A stretch of 64,000 bases of DNA from NCBI GenBank assembly GCA_025531455.1, contig JAMYHL010000003.1:744001-808000 (forward strand). The letters run 5' to 3'. Below the pieces are notes generated by a model. The model saw only the letters and a program-made list of their open reading frames with translations. It did no database searches and was not told where the DNA came from. Both the position numbers and the translations under genes were made by a program. This DNA comes from Apiotrichum sp. Y4204. Lineage: Eukaryota; Basidiomycota; Tremellomycetes; Trichosporonales; Trichosporonaceae. Shown here in pieces: positions 22,288 to 32,698 of the stretch. Numbering within the stretch: the stretch's first letter is position 1; every line of letters begins with the position of its first letter.

Positions 22288-23208
22288 TTATCCCGACTTG
22301 CCGGCGGGCTGCTGGTTCCTGTTGTATGTCAGCCACAGCTCGCGAAAATGCAGGAGTGGGGAGCGGTGGAATGGGTCAGATAGGAGCGAAAGACGTTAGA
22401 TGCTTGGAGTCGATCATGATATTTCTGATTGAACTATGCTTGATTTGTGTATCATCTTGTTGAACAGCAGCGGGGACGCTGCGAAAGGTGCGAAGAAGCC
22501 GAAAAGATGGGACAAAGACTTACATGGAACGCTTGCCTCCGGGGGTGAGGGTGACGTTGACGAAGCGGCGGGTGTACTGAGCACGCTTCTCTGGGTAGTG
22601 TGAGCAGGTGTGCGGAGGCGCGTCGGGAGCGGGATAAGGGACATGTTACTGCGTCGTCTCGAATGCGGGATTCGAGCGCGCGGGTCGTTCAGTGCGGGAC
22701 AACCCGCGCGACGCTTTTGCATGCCCCGCCGCTCCCTCTCATCGATGCTCACTGGCACGGCCCTTGGGGGTCTTCTTCTTCTCCTGCTTCTCGACCTTAG
22801 GGGTCTGCGGTGTCAGCGGTGCACATGAAAACGGGAATGTCAAAGGACTCGGCGCGCGTCGTCGTGCGGGAAGCGGATCGATAGGGGAGAGAGGGCGCAC
22901 AAGTCATCAGCACGGCGTGAAAATGTTCACGACGGGCCAGCGCCTTGCCACCCTCGCATCCCCTCTCCAGGACTAGGTCCAGTTTCGCGATCCGCGTCCC
23001 GCCTCCCCCTCGCCTTCGTCGGCGGCGTCTCGCTGCCCATCATCCTCCTCCTCGCCATCGCCACCATCATCCCACTTTTCCCTCTCTTCCTCCCTCTCTT
23101 CTTCGCGGCCGAGTCCTTCGAAACACTTTTCGACCCCGTCTTGGAAACGATATTCACCTGCGACTTGACCTTACCGGCACGCGCGAGAGAGCCGTGGACC
23201 TTACCCAT
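22288..23208 (-). CDS. RPS30: 40S ribosomal protein eS30
   Basis: Minus-strand exons 23158-23208, 22753-22804, 22524-22590, 22288-22318; 66 aa, within the usual 60-66 for fungal eS30. It starts MGKVHGSLARAGKVKSQ, continues TPKVEKQEKKKTPKGRA and YTRRFVNVTLTPGGKRSM, and ends NQQPAGKSG. All are hallmarks of eS30, a basic protein of the 40S subunit. There is no ubiquitin-like FUBI domain in front, as expected in fungi. The three introns are 353, 162 and 205 nt, several times longer than elsewhere in the window. If the last intron were not removed, translation would stop at TAA directly after KRSM, eight residues before the conserved end. The promoter is shared with the divergent prephenate dehydratase gene. 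Confidence 0.95.
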
Positions 23209-23797
23209 GTTGACTGCGGTGTGAGCTCGTCGTCGTCGGTGTTGGGGTCCTCGTCGGCACACGTACCTAGATTTGTTGGAGTTGAGGGATAGAGAGGGGC
23301 GATGGCGATATGGCCACCCTGCTCCTTAGCATCCACTCACGAAAGCCCAGGCCACAGCACAGCACACCACACCCGGCCAGCCTGCAAAGGTGCTGCCAGC
23401 CAGGAGCGCACCCCAGAAGCGCCGGCGCTCACGCAGCGTGCAGCTCTTCCACCCAGGCGGCGACCAACTCCGTCACCCAAATGACTGTACCATCCCCCTC
23501 AAAATACATCCGTTTGACAAGTTTTTCGCGGTCGGAACTATCCACGGCGTTATCCCGGTGTAAGTGTGGCGCCTGCTCTCCACCATGTGGACTCCACACG
23601 ACACTCACTCTTTGAACTTTGCGGTGCCCCACAATGACTGACTCACGGCTGACTCCACCGGTCGACTCCGATAACGCCATTCGATCGAAAACAAACCCCG
23701 AATCAGCAGCGTCCACTATCAAGCAGCATTCCGCACTTATCTCGCCCACATTCACCACTTAAGGCCCCAGGCTCTCCTGATCTCCTGCTTTCTCTCC
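23209..23797. other. Divergent promoter shared by eS30 and prephenate dehydratase genes
   Basis: About 590 bases between two start codons pointing away from each other. It contains a perfect Gcn4/AP-1-type TGACTCA site at 23639-23645 and a near copy, TGACTCC, about 10 bp further on. Confidence 0.7.
23639..23645. promoter_or_regulatory. Gcn4-type site TGACTCA
   Basis: Perfect match to the fungal general-amino-acid-control element, about 150 bp upstream of the prephenate dehydratase start. Control of this phenylalanine-biosynthesis gene by a Gcn4/Cpc1-like bZIP is inferred from the family's known biology, not shown here. Confidence 0.55.
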
Positions 23798-24919
23798 ATG
23801 CGCGCAGCCCTCCGAACGATGAAGAGTATCGCGTACCTCGGTCCGCCGGGGACATATGGGGAGCAGGTGAGTCGCAGTGATCACCGGGCGGGGCCCGCAC
23901 CGAACTCATATTGTCTTGCTGACTCCAGGCCGCAAAGCGCTTCGCGGCCCGACTAGGCGGCGACGCCGAGCTCGTCCCGTGTCCGACCATCAAGTGTGAG
24001 TGCGCGATTCTGACAAGACATAATATGGTTGCTGACAGCAGCAATCTACACGCACCCGGCATCCTATCTCGTCCTCCCGCTCGAGAACACGCTGCACGGC
24101 GTGGTGGTCGACACGGCGGACGCGCTCCTCTCCCCGCTCGCGTCCCCGACCCTGTCCGCATATCCGCGGATAATTGCAGATACGTCGCTGCGGATTGCGC
24201 ACCATCTCGTTGCGCGCGCCGGGGTCCCGCTGTCGGCTGTGCGCGAGGTGCGCTCTCACGAGCAGGCGCTGGGACAGAGCGCTGCGTGGCTCGATAAACA
24301 CCTCCCGGGGGCAAAGCGCACCCCGTGGGCGAGCACAGCGGGCGCGATGCAGAGTGTCCTCCAGAGCCGGAAAGAAGAGGGCATCGCGGCGATTTGCTCG
24401 CGCGTCGCGTGGGAGAACGAGAGGGAGAAGTTGGAGCTGCTGTGCGAGGCGACGCAGGCTGTCAAGGGTGAGTGAAGCTTAGCGGATGTGAAGCTGATGT
24501 CAGACAACTTCACACGTTTTGTCCTGTTGTCACGGGCAGACCAGGAGCCACTACCCGCACCGAGCGGGGAACGCGTCGAGTTCTATGCGTGCCCTGATGC
24601 CAGTGCTGTGTCCGACGTGGTACGAGCAGGAAAGCTACACTGTGTGCATACACGGCCAGCGCCCGCAGGGACGGTCACGCAGCAGTTCCCCGTCCACCTT
24701 CCGCGATACGCGTTGGTGGAGGCCAGTGGATGTGCGGATACGCCGCCACGGTGTTTCTTCCTTGGGTCAGCTGTGGCGCAGGAGCCTGAGGACCTGGGAC
24801 AGAGCAAGACTGATGAGGTACCGACAACACAACATCAAAACGGGAGCAGGAGTAATGCTCTTCAGGATGAGCTGAATAGCGACGACGACAAGGCGTTTAT
24901 CGGTAGCGGGGCGGTGTAG
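23798..24919 (+). CDS. PHA2: Prephenate dehydratase (phenylalanine biosynthesis)
   Basis: Exons 23798-23866, 23929-23995, 24039-24467, 24504-24919; 326 aa, close to yeast Pha2 (334). It converts prephenate to phenylpyruvate with loss of water and CO2. Visible landmarks are YLGPPGTYGEQAA at the N-terminus, VLPLENTLHGVV, SHEQALGQ and the catalytic-site VKDNFTRF. The C-terminal ACT region that senses phenylalanine is short and diverged, reading VHTRP where the family usually has ESRP, and is followed by an acidic/Gln tail. A second in-frame ATG at 23819 would remove seven residues and is an equally good start. Exon 2 ends at a GTGAGT donor overlapping a weaker GTGTGA; only the former keeps the frame. 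Confidence 0.93.
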
Positions 24920-25326
24920 AGTGTCCATTAGTGACACCAAGTTGCATTTTGTATATGGCACATTGCATTATCAGGTCTAACTACGACTCTCTGCCTGATA
25001 ATAATCTTTCTGCTGTTGCTACATGGAGGGAAACGGAGTGCGCAATGAGGGGTAGTGGTACAGTACTGCAGAACTTAGGGGAATCGATGGAGGTTTGATG
25101 GGTGACTTGATGGAAACCAACGGGAAAAATGAGTGATAAATGGGTGACGAAATGTCAGAGTGATTTGAAGCACGATAATTAAGCGTGCTGACTTGCGAGA
25201 TTGCAGTCTGATGCAATGAGAAACTTGATGCGAGGCGATACAGGACGGTAGGCATTTCGCCGGTGACACAATTCGAGGCCCGGGTTTCTCGATGCAAGGT
25301 ATTTGAGTGCCGGGTATCTTAAGAAT
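24920..25326. other. Intergenic between convergent PHA2 and HSF-type gene
   Basis: About 400 bases of 3' flank. Nothing recognised. Confidence 0.6.
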
Positions 25327-27853
25327 TTAGATGCGCGCTCGACCGCGGGAACCGCGACCCAAAGCCGAGCCCCGCGTTGAACCGGCTCCACGACCACGAC
25401 CACGACCACGGGGTCGACCGCGTCCGCGACCGCGACCAGGAACGTCAGCATCGTGCCCATGGCCGCCGGCTGCTCCTGTGTCGAGGTTCGCAAAGCCACT
25501 CGGACCAGCTTCAGGGGCACTAGACGCTCCTGAGAATGACCAAGGAGTAGTGATAGAGTTGGTGATGGCTGCTGTAAGCGGATGTTGGCTCCAAGGTGAC
25601 TCACTGGGTTTCACAGCGGCTGAGGTCGACGGCTTATTTGTGGTTTTGCGCCTCCTGGATGGCTTAGAAGCTACGGGCTCGGTAGCCTCTGCTGATCCGC
25701 TGCCAGCGTCCTTGGAGGTGCACTTGAGCAGCTTTCCCTTCTTTCCGTTCCGGGGAGCAGGAGTCGGAGTGATGAGAGCATTGTTCAGGGTAAGCACAGC
25801 AGCGTCCCCAACAGGGGTAAGAAGCGGCGTGTCTTCGGGAGAGGTAATCTTCTGTCAGTCAATGCGCAAACAAGTAGGCTCACGTCGTACTGGCCTTCAG
25901 ACTCCTCGTAGGAATCACAGTAATCGACACGGGTGTTGCTCGTGCGCAGACTTTGACGAGGGGCGCTTTGGGCCCCTGTAGCATTTGTAGAGCTTGGAGT
26001 CCTCGTGGTACTCTTTGAGCTTGGGGTCCGCGTGGTAGATCTCCCGCTTGGAGTCCTCGCGGTAGACTTGCCTTTCTTGCCCCTCTTTTGTTTCTGTGCG
26101 TTAGCCCCCAATAATCAAAGCTCTTACAGTCGTGGTACGCGCCAGTTTCATCTCTTCCTTGCGGAACATCTTCTCCATCCGCTCAACGTCACCCTCGACA
26201 AAGTCTTCGTGCTTGAAAGCGAGAGAGCTACAATTAGAGCTTGCTTCTTCCGGATACTCTTACCGCTCCGAGCCGCCAGGAGCGCGGAAGCGCTGGAAGC
26301 CCCACCTAAGAAGATTAACAACAACCATACCAAAGACTCACATGTTGAGTTGGCGCACAAAACCGCCGATTGCGCGGGAGTCTGTGATAGCTTTCATCGC
26401 TGGCGGTTAGTGGGTATTTGTTCACGCTCGCTCACCAGGGCTCGCGACAAACTACAAGTTAGTGCTGAGCACTTGAACGGCATCGTCACAACACTCACGT
26501 CGTCTTTATCAGGAATAATACCCATCTGGCCGTCTTCGGACCAGTGAATGTACTTCTTGAACTCGGGATTATGCATAACCCTGGGCGTAAGTTTCCAATC
26601 TAGCTCAAGATGACTCACTCCCAAAGTGCCACTTTGAAGGTGCGCTTGTTGCCCGGGGTACGAGGGGCAAACTGGGCAGAGCTGGTCGGGGAATACACCG
26701 ACAGCGGAGATGAACTGCGAGGAATCGGTGAAAGTGTGGTCCCTACATTCGGAGAGGGGCTAGAGGAGTCATGGGCATACTGGTACGGATACTCAGCATT
26801 CGCGGGCGTCACAGGTGACGCATAATCACAGAACGCGTCGTGACCAGAGTCCTCAACGCGGTGGAGGTCGGGGGACGAGGCATCATCTGTCGGTGAGAGC
26901 GGCGCCGAGTGACTACGCTCAAACCAGAGCGGAACAAAAGGAGGAGGCAGAGACGCATGTGAGTTTGCAAAAACATCCTCTACCGAGGAGCTTCCATCAT
27001 CAGATCCCTTTTCGGAGCCGTTATAGAGCTCTAAAGAGTTCTCTCCAAAGACGTTGATGTGTCCATGAGGAGTTTCGGGGTTGAAAGGATGAGCGTTGGT
27101 TGTTACAGGCTGCTGTTCGTTGACACCCGAGGCGAGACGCTGTAAGTTAAAGGCCGCCGCCATATCCTCCTGTGACCTCCCATGAAGGTAAAAGGGTTCG
27201 ATGGAGGGCACGAGATGGTATGGAAGGTCGCTCGTCAAGTAGTCCCGAGGAAGCTCGGTATAGTCATAGGTCGGAAATAATAATAGCCAGTCCACCTGGT
27301 CGAGCTGGTTGAGACCGGGAAACCCTTGAGGGTCGGGTGCTGCCTCTGGGGAGGCAGCCAAAAGGTCCAAAGGGACGTTGTCTACGCGAGTTGTGCGGGG
27401 ACATGGTGAAGGAGAGGGACTCGAATCTGGCGACACAAGGAGAGAGGCAAAGGTGTGTGTTTTCGGTAACGCCTCGAGTTGAGGGTCGCCACTGAGACCG
27501 CCGATTCCAAGGCCCGTGTTTACGCGATCGTCGCCCTCGGATGCCGTGCGCCTTAATTTCTTGCGGGGGCTGCTGCCCTCCACTGACGCGTCATCCAAAA
27601 ACCCAAACTTGGTCTTGCGCCCGGTACTGGACGGAGTAGATGTGGAATGATTAGAGGGGATGGGGAAGGTTGCGTAATGAAGACCGGTAGTGGCTCCAGT
27701 CTGCGGCAAACCGAAGGGGGTTTGAAGACGACGAGGAGTCGTCATCACTGAACCCGGGACCGGGGGCGAGCTTGGAGGGAAGAGCGAGTGGAACGGGTCC
27801 TCCAAGGAATTAGCGGGGAAGGGTTCAGAAGGGGGAGACGAACACGCTGCCAT
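25327..27853 (-). CDS. HSF-domain transcription factor with RG-rich C-terminus
   Basis: Minus-strand exons 26619-27853, 26499-26580, 26436-26451, 26342-26399, 26264-26305, 26128-26227, 25884-26093, 25327-25851; 755 aa. The first ~400 residues are Ser/Pro/Asp-rich and disordered. A heat-shock-factor DNA-binding domain follows (about 403-500): KRTFKVALWEVMHN, YIHWSEDG, then FVRQLNMWGFQRF. The last matches the HSF recognition-helix signature (FVRQLNMYGF in most members), with Trp for Tyr. Five introns split this domain, and one exon is only 16 nt. After it come three degenerate STxRTPSS repeats and an RG/RGRGRPRG-rich tail (about 712-755). No clear leucine-zipper trimerisation region was seen, so it is more like Sfl1/Mga1-type or lineage-specific HSF proteins than canonical Hsf1. 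A frame-neutral 33-nt stretch, 25572-25604, has perfect splice signals and may be a further, optional intron. Confidence 0.88.
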
Positions 27854-30407
27854 GGTGGCTGCGAGCTGCGAGGCGAGGGAAGCCAGTAGCGGTGGCGAAG
27901 AGAAGCTAGAGAAGCTTGCTTAAGCTAGGAGAGGGAAGGTGAAACTCCGAGGCCAGAGAGGCTCCGAGCACTCGGAAGTGAGGAAGGAATTATGAGCAGG
28001 GCACAGCAAGCCAAAGGGCTCGAGGCGTTGCAGGCGTTGATGGCGTCGAAGAACAATGGAGGAGAGAAGGAGGGGGTGACTGGTTTGATGGCGGAGAAGC
28101 AATGAGCAGGGGCAATGAAGGGGGTGTCGTAGAGAGAAGGTGATGAGAGTGATGGTGAGGAAGGTGATGAAGGGAGTGATGAAGAAGAAGATGGGGCAAG
28201 TAGAGAAGGAAGGGGGAAGGGGGGGAGGGGAAGGAAGACAGAATCCAAGCCTGCCTTGCTGCTGCAGTGGTGATGGTGGGGACAGTGATGGTAACAATGG
28301 TGGCAGCACGGCAGACAGCAGCAGCAGGCCAGCACAAATGCAAACACACACCCATGTTTTACACACGAAGAAAAAAAAAAATAGGTCAGGCGCGTATGCG
28401 CGTATCCCTCCTCTCTTGTCCTGCCCGGCGGTTGTAGTGATCGTATAGCTGCCAATCATTGTCCGATTACAAGTCGACACGACCTCGTGACCTGGGCTCG
28501 CCACCAAACACAATTCGCGTACACCCAGCGAGAGTCCCTCCCTCGACGGGCCCAATTCGGATTCCCAACCCCAATGTGCCCAACGGCCCAATGGCTGGGG
28601 ATCTGTTAATATTCTGTAAACGCGACCGGTGCTTTGGAGCACCCCAAGAAATAATCCGCTCCATGAGTTCCCGAATTTGTGAGTGGACGCGCGACAACGC
28701 GACAGTGTACAGTGGTGGTGGCAAACATACTTGCAAGCTTGCACACAGATAACGACGACCCCAGCACTCCTAACACAGTAAAGCCACTCTCTCTCGCGCT
28801 CCTTCATCGCCGCCCATCATAAATTTACCCCGACGCCGCGCGCTATAGCCTCGACGACGGCTCTTGCTCGGCATTCCACGATCAATATCCATCAATCGGC
28901 GTAACAAGGGGCGCGCAGCCCCGTGCGGACTGTCCCTATATGTGTACTCGACGCGTCGGGCGTAAGTGCGTGAGGGCACATGCTGATTCCCAGTTCCCGC
29001 AGATCAGGGCTCGACGCGCGCCACTCCTCGCGCTCCTCGCACCGGCAGCCTCGCAACGCACCCCATCCTCTGATCCGCGGAGGACTTAGGGCGATCAACG
29101 ACAAAGGAACTGCGGACTGCCGTTATTAGCCAGGGGAAGGGGTTGCGGCACTAGCGTTCGCGGATCATTGCATCAGCGGATCTGCTAATTTGTCCATCGT
29201 CATCACGACCATCTCACGGACCCTGCTCAATTTCTCCGGCATACATCGAGCATTCTCCGGTGCTCGGTGCATCGACAGTGAGCACCATCTGGGAGAACAT
29301 GGTGAGTGTGTTTATTACTGAATTAGTGTGTGTGTCTCGGTGGATGTTTCTGCAGTGTGTGCCACACTTGTTGTGCATGATGTGCCACACTTATGAAACA
29401 GAAACATGGTTACTCGCGAACCCACCAGGAGCATGAGGCCGGCGGTGGGTGCTTCCAGAGATTGTAAAAACTTGTTTGAATCGGCAGAGCTGAGCGCGTG
29501 TGAGAAATAAGCTAAAGGGCCAGGCTAAAGGGGTCAAGGGGCGGATGAATTGTGGAGGTCCGTTCGGGGCGATCAGTGATCAGCGACGCGATGATGAGGG
29601 CCGGCTTTGGCCCGTCCCCGCCGACCACGCAGCGACAGCTATACAGTAGTAGGCATGAGGATTTGATAAAGTCATCAATCACCAAGAGGCCGGGAGGTTG
29701 GTACGGTGGCTATTCTTCGGATATATGTGGCCATCCGAACACTCGAGTCTCACAAGCCTGAGGACCCGAAACGAGATATCGACAGTCGGGATGGGTCGAA
29801 CCGCTGGTAGCTGATCGTTGATCCGCTGGTCAATTGGTCCAGTCGATCAGTCAAGTCGATCAGTGCATTCGCGCACTCGGGAGAAGAGAGATCTAGAGAG
29901 ACAAACACCACCGGCTCCGTTCCACTGCCAATATAGAGAATACCGTCAGTAGCCGCCCCTTGGCAGACGTAGTTTGGGTGCCGAGGGTGATCAGCGTATT
30001 AGTGATTGCGCATGCGCGTTCGCGACGACGAGCTGACAAGCTGACAGCCTTCAAGCTGAAGGACTGACAAGCTGAGGGTGCACGGATCCGCCAACAGCCA
30101 ACGGATTCCGCCGAATCTCCATCGCCTAACGACCCAAACATCGCGGCTCGGCTGGTGAGCTGACTCGTCAACGCCTGCAGAATGACAGACATACCACCGG
30201 GCCAGCAGAGTATCAAAGTGACGTGATTTGATCTCCTGGCGTGAGCCACACACTCCCATGGGCATGGCCTCGTCCAAACTCCCCCCTTCGACCCTTCTCC
30301 CAGTCTCATTGCCTCCTTTGCGCGCCGCTGATTTGAATAGTCCGTCGTGAGGGAATCAATACATCGCCCTATGCCAAATCCACGTCTCTCAATAGCAGGG
30401 GTCTACT
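27854..30407. other. Intergenic region with pyrimidine-rich leader of the HSF-type gene
   Basis: About 2.5 kb. From 27930 to 28370 the minus strand is strongly C/T-rich, consistent with the leader of the HSF-type gene; the long minus-strand open frames here are a by-product of that composition. A 13-bp repeat lies at 29841-29866. No gene recognised from 28400 to 30400. Confidence 0.5.
29841..29866. repeat. 13-bp tandem repeat (agtcgatcagt core)
   Basis: agtcgatcagtca followed by agtcgatcagtgc, two copies in tandem in intergenic DNA. No function inferred. Confidence 0.7.
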
Positions 30408-30918
30408 CTACTTCTTGGAGGCGGCGGCCTTGGCCTTGAGGACGCGCTTGACGATGGTGGCCTCCTCGATGAGGAACGCGCGGGTGATGCGCTGCTTGAC
30501 GCAGTGGGCGCAGACCGAGCCGCCGTAGGCACGCGAGACGGACTTCTGGCGCTTCGAGAGGGTCGCGTACTTGCGGGGGCGGAGGGTGGGGACACCGGCG
30601 AGGGCCTCACCGCAGTCACCGCACTTGGGGGCCGACTGGGGGTTAGCGGGGCACAATAAACTGGAGGCAGAGGATGGCTCATGGATGATGATGCCGGAGA
30701 CAAGACACGGGGAAAGATTTGCTGATCTCGCACGCAAAATACCCAGGCCCATGTCCGACCAGTCACCACCATTGCCCTCATCCTTCCCGCGAGACACTAA
30801 CAGCAAGCTTCTTGATGTGGTGAACAACGAGCTTGCCACCGGGGGTCTTGACGACACGCCTGCGGTTCGAGGTCGTGTTGTAAGGCTGGCGCTTGCGGAG
30901 AGTGACACGCTGGGCCAT
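30408..30918 (-). CDS. RPL34: 60S ribosomal protein eL34
   Basis: Minus-strand exons 30802-30918 and 30408-30635, with a 166-nt intron (gttagt...ccccag, phase 0); 114 aa, normal for eL34. It begins [18 protein letters not shown] and [16 protein letters not shown]. After the intron the zinc-ribbon-like [12 protein letters not shown] is followed by [32 protein letters not shown] and a Lys/Ala-rich end. The four cysteines in CGDC and CAHC are the expected zinc-binding pairs. The intron donor GTTAGT is less standard than others in the window but is the only one that keeps the conserved [12 protein letters not shown] junction. Confidence 0.95.
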
Positions 30919-32698
30919 TCTGAATGTTAGTGGATGTCCAAGAATTTCCGGCAATCCAGCACGAGACGACTCGACATGACAGAAACGGCAGACAAACACG
31001 GCGGAACGGCGGGCGATAGAGCATGAGCACGAGCAAAACGGGCAGATAGAGGGCGAGGATGGATGGGGCGTCTTGTCGGCGGGGAGAGGGGATGAGGAGG
31101 GCGAGCTGGTCGATAATCGTCCACGGTCACGACCACCATAATCGAGACTCCGGCCGCGCAGAACCTCCTCAGAACCTCCGACATGCTCGCCACATCATCA
31201 ACACTTCTGCGCGGCCTCGGTATCCATCTCGAGTATCGCGGTGCTCGTCGCTGTCGTGGTGGATGGTCGACCCGGTGCTCGGTCGGTGCTCATGACTGAT
31301 CTCGTGCTCTCAATTTTTTTCACGCCGTTCGCCGCGCCCGCACTCGTGTGCCGTGTACCGCTCGTCTGCCGTGTGCCGATGTCGTGGTCGTCGTCGCTGT
31401 CGCTGGTGTCGCCGCCAGCACTCACTTGACGGATAGCTTGACGGATGTGGAGTCCAGTGGCCTTGAACGCGGTTGAAACCCAGCTGCAGACCGCCGCCGA
31501 GCAGCTCCCAACCCAGCACTCGCAGGGCTGCCATCCATCCAGCCAGCCGGCCAGCCTGAGCCAGGCAGGAGCCACCCAGCGCTCAGTGTCCCGCCAGCCA
31601 ACAAGCACGCACCTAGCCGGGCAGCATGCACACCCAGGCGCCGACGACCTTGATACCACCCCCATGCAGGAACCTCCACCAAGGCAAAAATGCAGGGAAA
31701 GAATTCTGCCAGCAAAAGCGGGAAACGCCGCTCACACCAGGGGACTACTTCCGGAGTTTGAAGGTGTGGCACCTGTCAAATCCTTATCCCCGAAGCGTCT
31801 TTTCGCCGATAGCTTCGTCACAGCTGAAACCATTGACCAGCCAACGACTTGCACCGGTTGGACGTCATCAATCTGTGTCATCGCATCCAACATGCTACTG
31901 AGCTTCAATATCGACTCGGCAACCTCGTGTTCTCCTCATTACTCGTATTCGAGCATAGTCTTCTCAGGAGCATACTCATCTCAGAAGCATAGTCATCTCA
32001 GGAGGGCCATACCTTGCATAATGGATGTGTCTGAGGCGACCGCTCCGACCGACAATAGGAACGTACTGTAGCTCCACAATCAACTGCTACAACCCTTCCA
32101 GGACCCCGACGCCAGGCACGCTCATCAATGCTATCCAAGCATTAACAGCTGGCACACTGGAAGCTTCTGAACCAGTCCAGACGGTGGCCAGGCTGATCTC
32201 AAAGACTGAGAATGCCTTCTTCATGCCTCGTCTCCGATATCGATGTCCAGGCAGAACACATCGCCTTGCACTCCGCTGTGCCGTCCCAAGTGGTGGGCAT
32301 CATCGCAGGATCTCAGAGCCCATATGCTTTCGTTCACATTATAACCAGTGACCTGTCGAGTGGTGATTTCTATCACTAAAAGTGTGACTTGTGGCGCTCT
32401 CTCTGCGATTTCTATGCTACTCCTGATGGTTACTTGGTCCCAGGTCGCGGCCGATGTCCGATCCACCGTACCTCGGGCCTAAGGGGGAAACAGCTCCTCG
32501 TCCACGCTGCATGTTCTGAGCACACGGCACGTCAGGTGTGATTTGTTCTTGCACTTCAGTCAATACATGACACACTACACCGTAATTACACCCGCAAGCA
32601 AAGTAAAGAAAGAACCGAAAACGAAATCGCTACAGACGCAGACGGATCGACCCCCACGCTCCCGCACCACACTCAGCCGCACCCAGTACTGCCGTGAT
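30919..32698. other. Intergenic between eL34 promoter and SCC3 3' end
   Basis: About 1.8 kb. The left part is the eL34 upstream region. A 208-codon open frame at 31445-32071 has no recognisable domain and mixed composition. A 17-bp repeat in three copies sits at 31952-32002. Confidence 0.5.
31952..32002. repeat. 17-bp tandem repeat, three copies
   Basis: Units agcatagtcttctcagg, agcatactcatctcaga and agcatagtcatctcagg follow head to tail with one to three differences between copies. Intergenic. Confidence 0.85.

Noticed and set aside
22805..22930. Possible box C/D snoRNA in eS30 intron 1 (TGATGA ... CTGA on the minus strand)
   Set aside because: The CTGA coincides with the splice branch-site region next to the acceptor, and no terminal stem is visible.
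27920..28807. 295-codon minus-strand frame rich in Pro, Ser and Phe upstream of the HSF-type gene
   Set aside because: Explained by the C/T-rich leader; the true start codon of the HSF gene is downstream at 27853.
29780..29860. Possible tRNA on the minus strand (GGTTCGACCC resembles a B box)
   Set aside because: The bases flanking the B-box-like motif do not form a T stem and no acceptor stem or A box is found at the right distance.
31445..32071. 208-codon open frame between eL34 and SCC3
   Set aside because: No recognisable domain, mixed composition and a tandem repeat inside; no splice or family support.
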